Positions 16,243 to 25,422 of a stretch of 64,000 nucleotides of DNA are shown here, piece by piece (within the stretch, counting starts at the first letter, position 1; every line of letters begins with the position of its first letter). The notes beneath the pieces were generated by a model. That model did not search any database. It worked only from the letters and a program-made list of their open reading frames with translations, and was not told the DNA's origin. The position numbers and the translations under genes were made by a program. Origin of the DNA: Leucobacter muris (GTDB taxonomy: Bacteria; Actinomycetota; Actinomycetes; Actinomycetales; Microbacteriaceae); contig NZ_CP035037.1 of NCBI RefSeq assembly GCF_004028235.1, positions 3,147,983 through 3,211,982 of the forward strand, written 5' to 3'.

Positions 16243-18168
16243 TCAGCCCAGCAGCGGCTTCTGCGCAGCGACCTGCTGCACGTACTCGGCGCGGGCCCGC
16301 TGGGTCGACTCGAGCGTCGACACCTGCGGCACCGGCACGTCCCACCAGCCCGCGCCGTCGGGCGCGTAGATCAGCGGGTCGCTGTTGATGTGGATGAACG
16401 TGGCGCGATCCGACGCCTTCGCCTGCGCGATCGCGGCCCGCAGCTCGTCGATCGCGTCGGCGCCCGGCTCGACCTCGATGACGTTCATGCCATAACTGCG
16501 GGCGTTCATCGCCAGATCGACGGGCAGCACTCGATCTCCCTGGAAATTGCGTGCCCGCTCGTCGTACTCGCGGTACCAGGTGCCGAAGCGCTCGGAACCG
16601 ACCGTCTCGGAGAGGTGGCCGATCGAGGCGTAGCCGTGGTTCTGGATGAGGATCACGATGATCTTGATGCCCTCGGCCACGGCCGTGACGAGCTCGGTGT
16701 TGAGCATCAGGTACGAGCCGTCGCCCACCATCACGATCACGTCGCGGTCGTCGCCGTCGGCGAGCAGGCCGCGCTTCGCGCCCAGGCCGCCCGCGATCTC
16801 GTAGCCCATGCACGAGTACGCGTACTCGACGTGATAGCCGAGCGGGTCGCGCACGCGCCACAGCTTGTGCAGGTCGCCGGGCAGCGATCCCGCCGCCTGC
16901 ACGATCACGTCCTCGGGCGCGGAGGCCTGCTGCACGGCCCCGATGATCTCGGGCTGGCCCGGCAGCGCGAGCCCCGAGGGCCGGAACGCCTCGTCGACGA
17001 TGCCGTCCCACTGCGCCTTCTCGGAGGCCACGCGTTCGGCGTAGTCGGCCTCGACGCGCAGGTCGGAGAGAGCCGTGTGCAGATCGAGCAGCGCCTCCCG
17101 GGCGTCGGCGATCACGGGGATCTGCGTGCCGTGCTTGTAGGCGTCGAACGATGCGACGTTGATGTTCACGAACCGCACGTCGGGGTTCTGGAACGCCGTG
17201 CGGGAGGCGGTGGTGAAGTCGCTGTAGCGGGTGCCGATGCCGATGATGAGGTCGGCTTCTGCCGCGAGGCGGTTTGCCGCGAGCGTGCCGGTCGCGCCGA
17301 CGCCCCCCAGGTACTGCGGGTGATCCCAGTCCAGCACGCCTCCGCCCGCCTGCGAGGAGCCGACCGGGATACCGGTCGCCTCGACGAACTCGCGCAGCTG
17401 CTGCTCGGCGTCGGAGTAGAGCACGCCGCCGCCGGCCACGATGAAGGGCCGCTTCGCCGCGCGGATCGCCTCGACGGCGAGCGCGAGCGCGTCGCGTTCG
17501 GGGCGCGGGCGACGGATGCGCCACTCGCGCGGCTGCAGGAACTCGACGGGCACGTCGAAGGCCTCGGCCTGCACGTCCTCGGGCAGCGCGATGGTGACCG
17601 CGCCGGTCTCGGCGGGGTCGGTGAGCACGCGCATCGCCGCGAGGGCGATCGAGAACAGCTGCTCGGGGCGCTGCACGCGGTCGAAGAACTTCGAGACGGG
17701 GCGGAACGCGTCGTTGACGGTGAGCCCGATGTCGTGGGGCTGCTCGAGCTGCTGCAGCACCGGGTCGGCGACGCGGGTGGCGAAGGTGTCGCTCGGCAGC
17801 AGCAGCGCCGGCAGCCGGTTGGTGGTGGCGAGCGCCGCGCCGGTGAGCAGGTTCGTGGCGCCGGGGCCCACCGAGGCGGCCGACGCGTAGGTGCCGCGGC
17901 GCCGATGCATCCGGGCGTAGCCGACAGCCTGGTGCACCATGGCCTGCTCGTTGCGGGCCTGGTAGTAGGGCATGAGCTCGGGGTTCTCGGCGTTGCACTG
18001 CTTCAGCGCCTGACCCACGCCGGCGACGTTGCCGTGGCCGAAGATGCCGAACATGCCGGGCACGGTGCGCTCGCGGATCTCGGTGCCGTCGGCGGCGCGG
18101 TCGACGGTCCACTGGTTCGCCAGGAACTCGACGAGCGCCTGGCTGACGGTCATTCGACGGGTGGTCAT
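16243..18168 (-). CDS. iolD: 3D-(3,5/4)-trihydroxycyclohexane-1,2-dione acylhydrolase (decyclizing)
   Basis: A 641-residue thiamine-diphosphate enzyme that opens the inositol ring to 5-deoxy-glucuronate. The acetolactate-synthase fold is evident: an N-terminal Pyr domain with FGIFGHGNVAG and the catalytic Glu in RNEQAMVHQAVGYAR, a middle domain with FIVAGGGVLYS, and a C-terminal PP domain with the ThDP motif VMVGDGSYLMLNTEL and ILIQNHGYASIG. The start has GGAGACCACG in front of the ATG. It is the last gene of the iolC operon, 88 bp after iolB. Length is normal for the family. Confidence 0.95.
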   Translation of the reverse strand: MTTRRMTVSQALVEFLANQWTVDRAADGTEIRERTVPGMFGIFGHGNVAGVGQALKQCNAENPELMPYYQARNEQAMVHQAVGYARMHRRRGTYASAASVGPGATNLLTGAALATTNRLPALLLPSDTFATRVADPVLQQLEQPHDIGLTVNDAFRPVSKFFDRVQRPEQLFSIALAAMRVLTDPAETGAVTIALPEDVQAEAFDVPVEFLQPREWRIRRPRPERDALALAVEAIRAAKRPFIVAGGGVLYSDAEQQLREFVEATGIPVGSSQAGGGVLDWDHPQYLGGVGATGTLAANRLAAEADLIIGIGTRYSDFTTASRTAFQNPDVRFVNINVASFDAYKHGTQIPVIADAREALLDLHTALSDLRVEADYAERVASEKAQWDGIVDEAFRPSGLALPGQPEIIGAVQQASAPEDVIVQAAGSLPGDLHKLWRVRDPLGYHVEYAYSCMGYEIAGGLGAKRGLLADGDDRDVIVMVGDGSYLMLNTELVTAVAEGIKIIVILIQNHGYASIGHLSETVGSERFGTWYREYDERARNFQGDRVLPVDLAMNARSYGMNVIEVEPGADAIDELRAAIAQAKASDRATFIHINSDPLIYAPDGAGWWDVPVPQVSTLESTQRARAEYVQQVAAQKPLLG

Positions 18169-18256
18169 CGTGGTCTCCGTTTCGCTTGAGGGGTCGGGCC
18201 CTGAGCCCGTCGAAGGATCGGCCCGCTCGCACGGCGGGGCGCGAGCGGGTGGAGGG

Positions 18257-19177
18257 TCAGCGGTCGGCGGTGAAGGGAAGGCGCGAGTCGAGCTGCTGCC
18301 CCTCCCAGGTCTCGCGCACCCAGCCGTGGGCCGGGTCGTCGCTGATGAGCCAGGTGCGCTCGGGGTCGGGCCCGGCCATCACGTTGAGGTAGTACATGTC
18401 GTAGCCCGGCGCCGCGACCGCGGGGCCGTGGTAGCCGTAGGGCACGAGCGCCACGTCGCCGGTCTTCACCTGGGAGTCGATCTCGATCTGCCCCGCGGGA
18501 GACGAGTAGGTGCTGAACATGCCGAAGGCGTGCTCAGCGTCGACGCCCTCTGGGGCGTCTTTGGTGGGCGCGACCTCGAAGTAGTAGATCTCCTCGAGCT
18601 CGGACTCGTGGCCTTCGACGTGCTCGTCGTGCTTGTGGGGCGGATACGACGACCAGTTCTCGGCCGGGGTGATGACCTCGACCACGATGAAGCGGGCCGC
18701 GTCGAGCGCCTCCTTGCGACCGAAGTTGTGCACCTGGCGGCTGGAGGCGCCGGCTCCGCGCAGTTCGACGGGCACCTCTTCGACCGGCATGTAGCGGGTG
18801 GGGCGCACGATGTCGGTGGGCGAGGTGGCGACGAGGAAGCGGCTCTCGCCGGGCGAAGTCGCGGTGACGGTTCCGGTGGCGGCCGCCGAGAGGTAGAGCA
18901 CGTCGGTGGGGCCCGCGAACACGGAGGGCCGGCCGGCGAGCTCGGTGACCGCCTGCTCGCCGTTCTCGGCGTGGGTCACCCGGAACGAGCCGGAGAGGGG
19001 CACGATGAGGCGCTCGACGCCGGTGCCCTCGAGGTCGAGCGAGGCGCCCGGCTCGAGTCTGCCCACTCGAATGCCGGTGTGCTCCCACCCGGGGGTGCGC
19101 TCGTCGACCACGCTCTCCCAGCCGTCCTCGGCGAGTTCGCCGCGGCGGTGGAACCAGCGCTCGGCCTGCTGCGTCAT
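18257..19177 (-). CDS. iolB: 5-deoxy-glucuronate isomerase
   Basis: A 306-residue cupin-type enzyme (KduI/IolB family) that converts 5-deoxy-glucuronate to 2-deoxy-5-keto-gluconate. Typical sequence includes WEHTGIRVGRLEPG, the metal-site region SSYPPHKHDEH with three histidines, LEEIYYFEV with the glutamate ligand, and the C-terminal VALVPYGYHGPAVAAPGYDMYYLNVMAG. A strong ribosome binding site (GAGAGGAG) precedes the ATG. It stands 100 bp downstream of iolA, in the canonical order iolA-iolB-iolD. Confidence 0.95.
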   Translation of the reverse strand: MTQQAERWFHRRGELAEDGWESVVDERTPGWEHTGIRVGRLEPGASLDLEGTGVERLIVPLSGSFRVTHAENGEQAVTELAGRPSVFAGPTDVLYLSAAATGTVTATSPGESRFLVATSPTDIVRPTRYMPVEEVPVELRGAGASSRQVHNFGRKEALDAARFIVVEVITPAENWSSYPPHKHDEHVEGHESELEEIYYFEVAPTKDAPEGVDAEHAFGMFSTYSSPAGQIEIDSQVKTGDVALVPYGYHGPAVAAPGYDMYYLNVMAGPDPERTWLISDDPAHGWVRETWEGQQLDSRLPFTADR

Positions 19178-19277
19178 GTCGTTCTCCTCTCCAGCCCTGC
19201 CGGCCGGGCGAGCGGGGCCGGGCCGGGGGCTCCCGCCCCCGGGCTCCGACCGCCGCGCCCCCGGCGCGGCCGGTGCG

Positions 19278-20789
<1,512 letters not shown>

Positions 20790-20927
20790 GGGGTTCCCTT
20801 CGGGGTGGAGGTGTGTGCCCGCCATTCTGGGCGGGGCCACTGACATTCTTATCGGTAAACGCGCGGGCCGCGCGAGGCTCGGACCGGCTCGCGCGAGGTG
20901 AGCCGGCGCCGAGTGCCGACGCCGGCG

Positions 20928-21812
20928 CTAGGGCAGGTCGCGGTGCACGAGGCGCGCGGCCGTGTCGACCGCCGCGGCCACGTCGTCGTCGTGGGGGTAG
21001 AGCAGGGTGCGGCCCACCGTGAGGCCGCGCACGCCGGGGAGCCCGAGCGCGTGCTCCCAGGCGGCGAACGTCTCGTCGGGATCGCCGCCGTTGTCGCCGC
21101 CGAGCAGCAGCGTGGGCATCGTCGTGGCCTCCATGACGCGCTCCATCTCGGGCACGACGGGCAGCTTCATCCACGTGTACGCGCTCGAGTTGCCGAGGCC
21201 CGAGGCGATCGCGGTCGAGAGGATCACGGCGTCGGCCGAGAGGTCGTTGACGACCCTGCCGTCGACGCGGCCGCTCATGAACGGTTCGAGCATGATGGGC
21301 AGTTCGGCCGCGGCTGCGGCGTCGACCGCGCGGGCCGTCGCCTCGAGCGTGGAGGCGGTGCCCGCGTCGTCGAGGTCGACGCGGATGAGGGTCTTGGCGA
21401 AGTCGATGCCCTGCCGCTTCATGGCGGGCACGTCGTACGCGGTGTAGCGGTCGTCCATCTCGAACGAGGCTCCCCGCAGGCCGCCGCGGTTCATCGAGCC
21501 CACCACGAGCTTGTCGTCGAGCAGGCCGAGCGCGGCGAGGTCGTCGATGATGTCGGGGGTGCCGAGCACGCCGTCGACGCCGGGCCGGGAGACGGCGAGC
21601 GCCATGCGCTCGAGCAGGTCGTAGCGGTTGGCCATGGCGGTCTTGTTGGAGCCGACGGCGATCGCGCCTCGGGCGGGGTGGTCGGCGGCGACGATGAACA
21701 GCCGCCCGTCGCCGCGGATCACATCGCGTCGGCGGCGCTCGGCGAGGGCGCGGCCGACGCCCGCCGGGTCGGCGGCGCGCAGTTCGCGCAGGCGCTCGAA
21801 GTCCAGTGCCAT
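20928..21812 (-). CDS. Cgl0159-type (beta/alpha)8 aldolase-like protein of inositol clusters
   Basis: A 294-residue TIM-barrel protein of the group found between iolC and iolA in actinobacterial inositol operons. It contains FIVAADHPARGAIAVG, MNRGGLRG, FAKTLIRVDLDD with a candidate Schiff-base lysine, IMLEPFMSG and LLLGGDNGGDP, a layout like class I DeoC/FbaB aldolases. It probably cleaves 2-deoxy-5-keto-gluconate 6-phosphate to DHAP and malonate semialdehyde, the IolJ step, since no separate iolJ is present in the cluster; this is inference. The ATG at 21812 is one base after the iolC stop (TGAGATG), so the two are translationally coupled. Confidence 0.85.
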   Translation of the reverse strand: MALDFERLRELRAADPAGVGRALAERRRRDVIRGDGRLFIVAADHPARGAIAVGSNKTAMANRYDLLERMALAVSRPGVDGVLGTPDIIDDLAALGLLDDKLVVGSMNRGGLRGASFEMDDRYTAYDVPAMKRQGIDFAKTLIRVDLDDAGTASTLEATARAVDAAAAAELPIMLEPFMSGRVDGRVVNDLSADAVILSTAIASGLGNSSAYTWMKLPVVPEMERVMEATTMPTLLLGGDNGGDPDETFAAWEHALGLPGVRGLTVGRTLLYPHDDDVAAAVDTAARLVHRDLP

Positions 21813-21813
21813 C

Positions 21814-22767
21814 TCAGGCCCCCTTCGCAAGAATCGCCTCGACCTCTGCGGCGTCGGGCATGGCCGTGGAGCACTCCAGTCGGGTCGCGACGATGGCGCC
21901 GGCGACGTTCGCGAAGCGGAGGATGCGCTCGAGCTCCCAGCCCTGCAGCAGGCCGTGGCAGAGCGCTCCGCCGAAGGCGTCCCCCGATCCGAGGCCGTTG
22001 ACCACGTCGACGAAGTGCGGGAGCACCTCGACGCGCTCGTCGCGGGTCTTGGCGAGCACGCCCTTCGGGCCCTGCTTCACGATGGCGAGCTCGATGCCGC
22101 GCTCGAGCAGCGCGTCGGCGGCGCGGTCGGGCTCGGTCTCGCCGACGGCCACCTCGCACTCCTCCTTGTTGCCCACGGCGACGGTCGCGTTGCCGATGGC
22201 GCGCTCGACCTGGGCGGTGGCCTCGGCGGGGTCGGCCCAGAACATGGGGCGGTAGTCGAGGTCGAAGACGGTGTGCCTGTGGCCGGCGCGCGCCTCGAGG
22301 GCGGTGTGGTGGGCGCTGCGGCTGGGCTCCTCGCTGAGCCCGGTGAGCGTGAACCAGAAGATGCGTGCGGCGCGCACGGCGTCGAGGTCGAGGTCGGAGC
22401 TCGTGATCTGCAGGTCGGGCGCCTTGGGCTTGCGGTAGAAGTAGAGCGGGAAGTCGTCGGGCGGGAAGATCTCGCAGAAGGTGACGGGGGTGGGGAACTC
22501 GGGATCGACCCTCACCTCGCGGGGGTCGACGCCGAGGCGGTCGAGTTCGCGCAGCAGGTAGCGGCCGAAGGGGTCGTCGCCCACTCGGGAGATGAGGGCG
22601 CTCGTGTCGCCGTACTTGGCCGCCGCGACCGAGACGTTGGCCGCGCTGCCCCCGAGGTACTTGCCGAAGCTCTCGACGTCCTCGAGCGGACCCTTCTGCA
22701 ACGGGTAGACGTCGACGCCGAGCCGCCCCATCACCAACACGTCATCAGGACGCCGCTGTTCCGACAT
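21814..22767 (-). CDS. iolC: 5-dehydro-2-deoxygluconokinase
   Basis: A 317-residue PfkB-family sugar kinase that phosphorylates 2-deoxy-5-keto-gluconate. The N-terminal PfkB region is FGKYLGGSAANVSVAAAKYG, and the catalytic GSGDAFGG anion-hole motif is near residues 258-265. The start at 22767 is preceded by GGGGAG; the frame is open further upstream only through the promoter region. It heads the iolC-aldolase-iolA-iolB-iolD operon and is divergent from the GntR/UTRA regulator, with an operator-like site at 22821 between them. Confidence 0.93.
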   Translation of the reverse strand: MSEQRRPDDVLVMGRLGVDVYPLQKGPLEDVESFGKYLGGSAANVSVAAAKYGDTSALISRVGDDPFGRYLLRELDRLGVDPREVRVDPEFPTPVTFCEIFPPDDFPLYFYRKPKAPDLQITSSDLDLDAVRAARIFWFTLTGLSEEPSRSAHHTALEARAGHRHTVFDLDYRPMFWADPAEATAQVERAIGNATVAVGNKEECEVAVGETEPDRAADALLERGIELAIVKQGPKGVLAKTRDERVEVLPHFVDVVNGLGSGDAFGGALCHGLLQGWELERILRFANVAGAIVATRLECSTAMPDAAEVEAILAKGA

Positions 22768-22820
22768 TCGCTCCCCGCCTTCCGGTTCATGACATGAGCA
22801 GCGCGCCGTGCGCCGCTGCA

Positions 22821-22834
22821 TTTGTCCTAACAAT
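22821..22834. promoter_or_regulatory. IolR-type operator candidate, iolC side
   Basis: TTTGTCCTAACAAT contains TGTCCTAACA, which fits the consensus KGWCHTRACA that I recall for the Corynebacterium IolR repressor. It lies 54 bp upstream of the iolC start in the divergent iolC/iolR promoter region. Confidence 0.6.
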
Positions 22835-22883
22835 ATCACGAAGCGAAGCCGGTGGCACCACATCGCCTCAATGGAGGTAATGT

Positions 22884-22893
22884 TGTCATCACA
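22884..22893. promoter_or_regulatory. IolR-type operator candidate, iolR side
   Basis: TGTCATCACA matches the same consensus with one mismatch. It lies 130 bp upstream of the regulator gene. Two sites in one divergent region fit joint repression of iolC and autoregulation of the regulator. I see no other feature in 22768-23023. Confidence 0.45.
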
Positions 22894-23023
22894 TAGGAGT
22901 AGCGCGGCTCCCCAGACGTCGCCGCTCAGTGCACGGAGAGCGGGCGCGGATCAGCGGCCCCTGTTCCGTTCGCGCTGCGGCCGGCGCCTCGCACGGCGGC
23001 CCGCCGAGCGAAGCGAGGGTCAC

Positions 23024-23782
23024 ATGAGCACCGAACCCGTCTGGCCGGAAGAGCTGTTCACCGACCTCGATCGAACCGGCCCGGTGCCCCTCTACTTCCA
23101 GATCTCGAGCCGCCTCGAGCGCGCGATCCGCGACGGCGTCATCCCCGCCGGCGCCCGCCTCGAGAACGAGATCTCGATCGGCGAGCGCCTCGGCCTCTCG
23201 CGCCCCACCGTGCGCCGCGCGATCCAGGAGCTCGTCGACAAGGGCCTGCTCGTGCGCCGCCGCGGCATCGGCACCCAGGTGGTGCAGGCGCGGGTGAGCC
23301 GGCCCGTCGAGCTGACGAGCCTGCACGAGGATCTCACGCGGGTGGGCCACACGCCCACGACGCGCGTGCTCTCGATCGAGCGCGTGCAGGCCGACGAGGA
23401 GGTGGCGGCGCAGCTGCGCATCGCCCCCGGCACCGAGATCAGCCGCATCCGCCGCCTGCGCTGCGCCGACGGCACCCCCATGGCGATCCTCGACAACCTG
23501 CTCGCCCCCGAGTTCTCGGACATCACCGCCGAGGACCTCGAGCGGCACGGCCTCTACGAGATCCTGCGGGCGCGCGGCATCACCATCAAGATCGCGAACC
23601 AGACGATCGGCGCGAGGCGCACGCACGGCGACGAGCACGAGCTGCTCGATCTCGCGAAGGGCAGCCCGCTGCTCACCATGGACCGCGTGGCCTTCGACCA
23701 CGGCGGGCGGGTCATCGAGGCGGGGCACCACTGCTACCGCCCCGACCTCTACTCCTTCGAGACGACGCTCGTCTCGCGCTGA
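23024..23782 (+). CDS. iolR: GntR family regulator, HutC/UTRA subfamily; probable repressor of the inositol genes
   Basis: A 252-residue regulator. The N-terminal GntR winged helix contains PLYFQISSRLERAIRDG and LENEISIGERLGLSRPTVRRAIQELV. The C-terminal UTRA ligand domain (about residues 95-245) ends with LLTMDRVAFDHGGRVIEAGHHCYRPDLYSF. The ATG at 23024 has GAGGG in front; upstream in-frame extension is not supported. It is divergent from iolC, as iolR (a GntR protein) is in Corynebacterium. The ligand is presumably an inositol catabolite. The 3' end overlaps the convergent mshA by 34 bp. Confidence 0.8.
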   Translation: MSTEPVWPEELFTDLDRTGPVPLYFQISSRLERAIRDGVIPAGARLENEISIGERLGLSRPTVRRAIQELVDKGLLVRRRGIGTQVVQARVSRPVELTSLHEDLTRVGHTPTTRVLSIERVQADEEVAAQLRIAPGTEISRIRRLRCADGTPMAILDNLLAPEFSDITAEDLERHGLYEILRARGITIKIANQTIGARRTHGDEHELLDLAKGSPLLTMDRVAFDHGGRVIEAGHHCYRPDLYSFETTLVSR

Positions 23783-25026
23783 GCGCCGCCGCGCGCCCCC
23801 GCGAGCAGCTCGCGGTAGACCTCGAGCAGGCGATCCGCCGACGCCCCCCAGTTGCGGGTGAGAGCATGGGCCCGGGCGCCGCGACCCAGCGCGGCGAGCC
23901 GGTCGGGATCGGCGAGCAGCGCCGACAGTGCGTCGGCCCAGACGCGCGGATCGTCGCCCGCCACCAGCACTCCCGTCTCGCCGTCGATGACGGCCTCGCG
24001 CAGCCCGCCCGCGTCGCGCGCGATCACCGGGATGCCGGAGGCGGCCGCCTCGAGGGCGACGAGCCCGAACGTCTCGGAGTGCGACGGCACGAGCATCACG
24101 GCCGCGCGGCGGATGCGGTCGGCGAGCTCGCCCCGCCGCAGGGCGCCGTCGAAGGCGGTCGTGCAGAGCATGCCGTGGCGGGCGACCGCCTCGTGCAGCG
24201 CTCGCACGTAGTCGTCGCCGTCGGGCGGCGGCGCGCCCACAATGCGCAGCATGGGCCGCTGGTCGGGCGGCAGCACCGCCACCGCCTCGATCACGAGGTC
24301 GAAGCCCTTGAGCGGATGCAGCCGCCCCACAACGATCGCCTCGGGGCGTCCGCCGCTGCCGAACCAGTCGCGGTCCTCTTCGCAGTCGCGCGTGGCGCAC
24401 GGATGGAACAGCTCGGTGTCGACGCCGAGCGGCACGACGCGCACGCGATCCTCGTCGCCGTCGAGGCGCTCGAGCACGGTGCGCCGCTCGGCCTCGCTCA
24501 CCGCGATCACCAGGTCGACCTCGTGCGCGAGGCGCCGCTCCCCCGCCAGCCGGCCCGGCGACTCGGGCCGCTCGCCGTCGGTGAGCGGCGACTCGGGCGG
24601 CGCCGCGATCGAGTGGTAGCTCTGCACGAGCGGAACGCCGGCGCGGCGCGCGACCGGCAGTGCCGCGATGCCGGAGAACCAGTGCTCGGCGTGCAGCAGG
24701 TCGACGGGCGCGCGCTGCAGCTCGGCGTCGAGCAGCGCGCCGAACTCGCCCATCACGCCCTCGTGCTCGCCCTTCGCGAGCAGCCGCGGCGGGCCGGCGT
24801 CGATCTGCACGACCGCGAGCCCAGACTCGAGCACGGTGCGGGCCGGTGGCGCAGGATCGCTGCGGCGGGTGAAGATGGTGACCTCGTGCCCCGCGCGGGC
24901 GAGGGCGTCGGCCTGGGCCCGCACCACCACGTTCATGCCGCCGGCGTCCTTCGTGCCCGGCACGTCGAGTGGCGACGTGTGCAGCATGACGAAGCCGATA
25001 CGGAGCGGGGCGGCGCTGGAGGGCAT
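23749..25026 (-). CDS. mshA: D-inositol-3-phosphate glycosyltransferase (mycothiol biosynthesis)
   Basis: A 425-residue GT4 glycosyltransferase that joins GlcNAc from UDP-GlcNAc to inositol phosphate, the first step of mycothiol synthesis. The MshA N-terminus MLHTSPLDVPGTKDAGGMNV is followed by HSIAAPPESPLTDGERPESPGR, the GT4 nucleotide-binding part with VGRLHPLKGFDLVIEAV and the E-x7-E motif in SETFGLVALEAAASGIPV. The start at 25026 lies 6 bases after a TACGCT -10 element with no ribosome binding site, so it is probably leaderless. The 3' end overlaps the regulator gene tail to tail. Confidence 0.88.
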   Translation of the reverse strand: MPSSAAPLRIGFVMLHTSPLDVPGTKDAGGMNVVVRAQADALARAGHEVTIFTRRSDPAPPARTVLESGLAVVQIDAGPPRLLAKGEHEGVMGEFGALLDAELQRAPVDLLHAEHWFSGIAALPVARRAGVPLVQSYHSIAAPPESPLTDGERPESPGRLAGERRLAHEVDLVIAVSEAERRTVLERLDGDEDRVRVVPLGVDTELFHPCATRDCEEDRDWFGSGGRPEAIVVGRLHPLKGFDLVIEAVAVLPPDQRPMLRIVGAPPPDGDDYVRALHEAVARHGMLCTTAFDGALRRGELADRIRRAAVMLVPSHSETFGLVALEAAASGIPVIARDAGGLREAVIDGETGVLVAGDDPRVWADALSALLADPDRLAALGRGARAHALTRNWGASADRLLEVYRELLAGARGGAQRETSVVSKE

Positions 25027-25032
25027 GCATCG

Positions 25033-25038
25033 AGCGTA
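25033..25038 (-). promoter_or_regulatory. Candidate -10 hexamer for leaderless mshA
   Basis: On the minus strand TACGCT ends 6 bases before the mshA ATG, with no ribosome binding site between. Confidence 0.35.
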
Positions 25039-25150
25039 TCGCCTCGGCCGGGCCGGCCCGCCTCGCCTCGCTCGGCTTCCCTGCCGCGGTGCCGAGGATC
25101 GGGTTCGCGGGCCGGGAATACGCGGGCGGGCAACGGGGTTGATGCGAGAT

Positions 25151-25167
25151 ATACCCCATAGGGGTAT
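25151..25167. promoter_or_regulatory. CsoR-type copper operator
   Basis: ATACCCCATAGGGGTAT is a perfect palindrome (7+3+7) of the TACCC...GGGTA type bound by CsoR copper sensors. It lies 30 bp before copZ, overlapping where its promoter must be. No csoR gene is in the window. Confidence 0.75.
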
Positions 25168-25197
25168 GCTGAAAGAGACTGCAACGAGAGGATCGCC

Positions 25198-25419
25198 ATG
25201 ACCGCCGCACCCCAGACCACCGAGTACCGAGTCACCGGCATGAGCTGCGGACACTGCGAGAATGCGATCCGCCAGGAGGTCGCCGAGGTGCCGGGCGTCA
25301 CCGGCATCGAGGTCAGCGCCGGCACCGGCCTGCTGCGCGTCGCGCACGCCGAGCCGCTCGACGACGCCGCGATCCTCGCCGCCGTCGACGAGGCCGGCTA
25401 CACCGCCGCCCGCGCCTGA
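25198..25419 (+). CDS. copZ: Copper chaperone, heavy-metal-associated domain protein
   Basis: A 73-residue single HMA domain. The metal site is GMSCGHCEN with Cys17 and Cys20, in the usual beta-alpha-beta-beta-alpha-beta frame, ending with AVDEAGYTA. GAGAGGA precedes the ATG. It sits 3 bp before copA and behind a CsoR-type palindrome, so it delivers Cu(I) to the ATPase and is induced by copper. Confidence 0.93.
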   Translation: MTAAPQTTEYRVTGMSCGHCENAIRQEVAEVPGVTGIEVSAGTGLLRVAHAEPLDDAAILAAVDEAGYTAARA

Positions 25420-25422
25420 GCC

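Noticed and set aside
20795..20927. IolR-type operator upstream of iolA (TGACATTCTTATCGG)
   Set aside because: It shares only part of the word with the five sites and lacks the TGT-N4-ACA layout.
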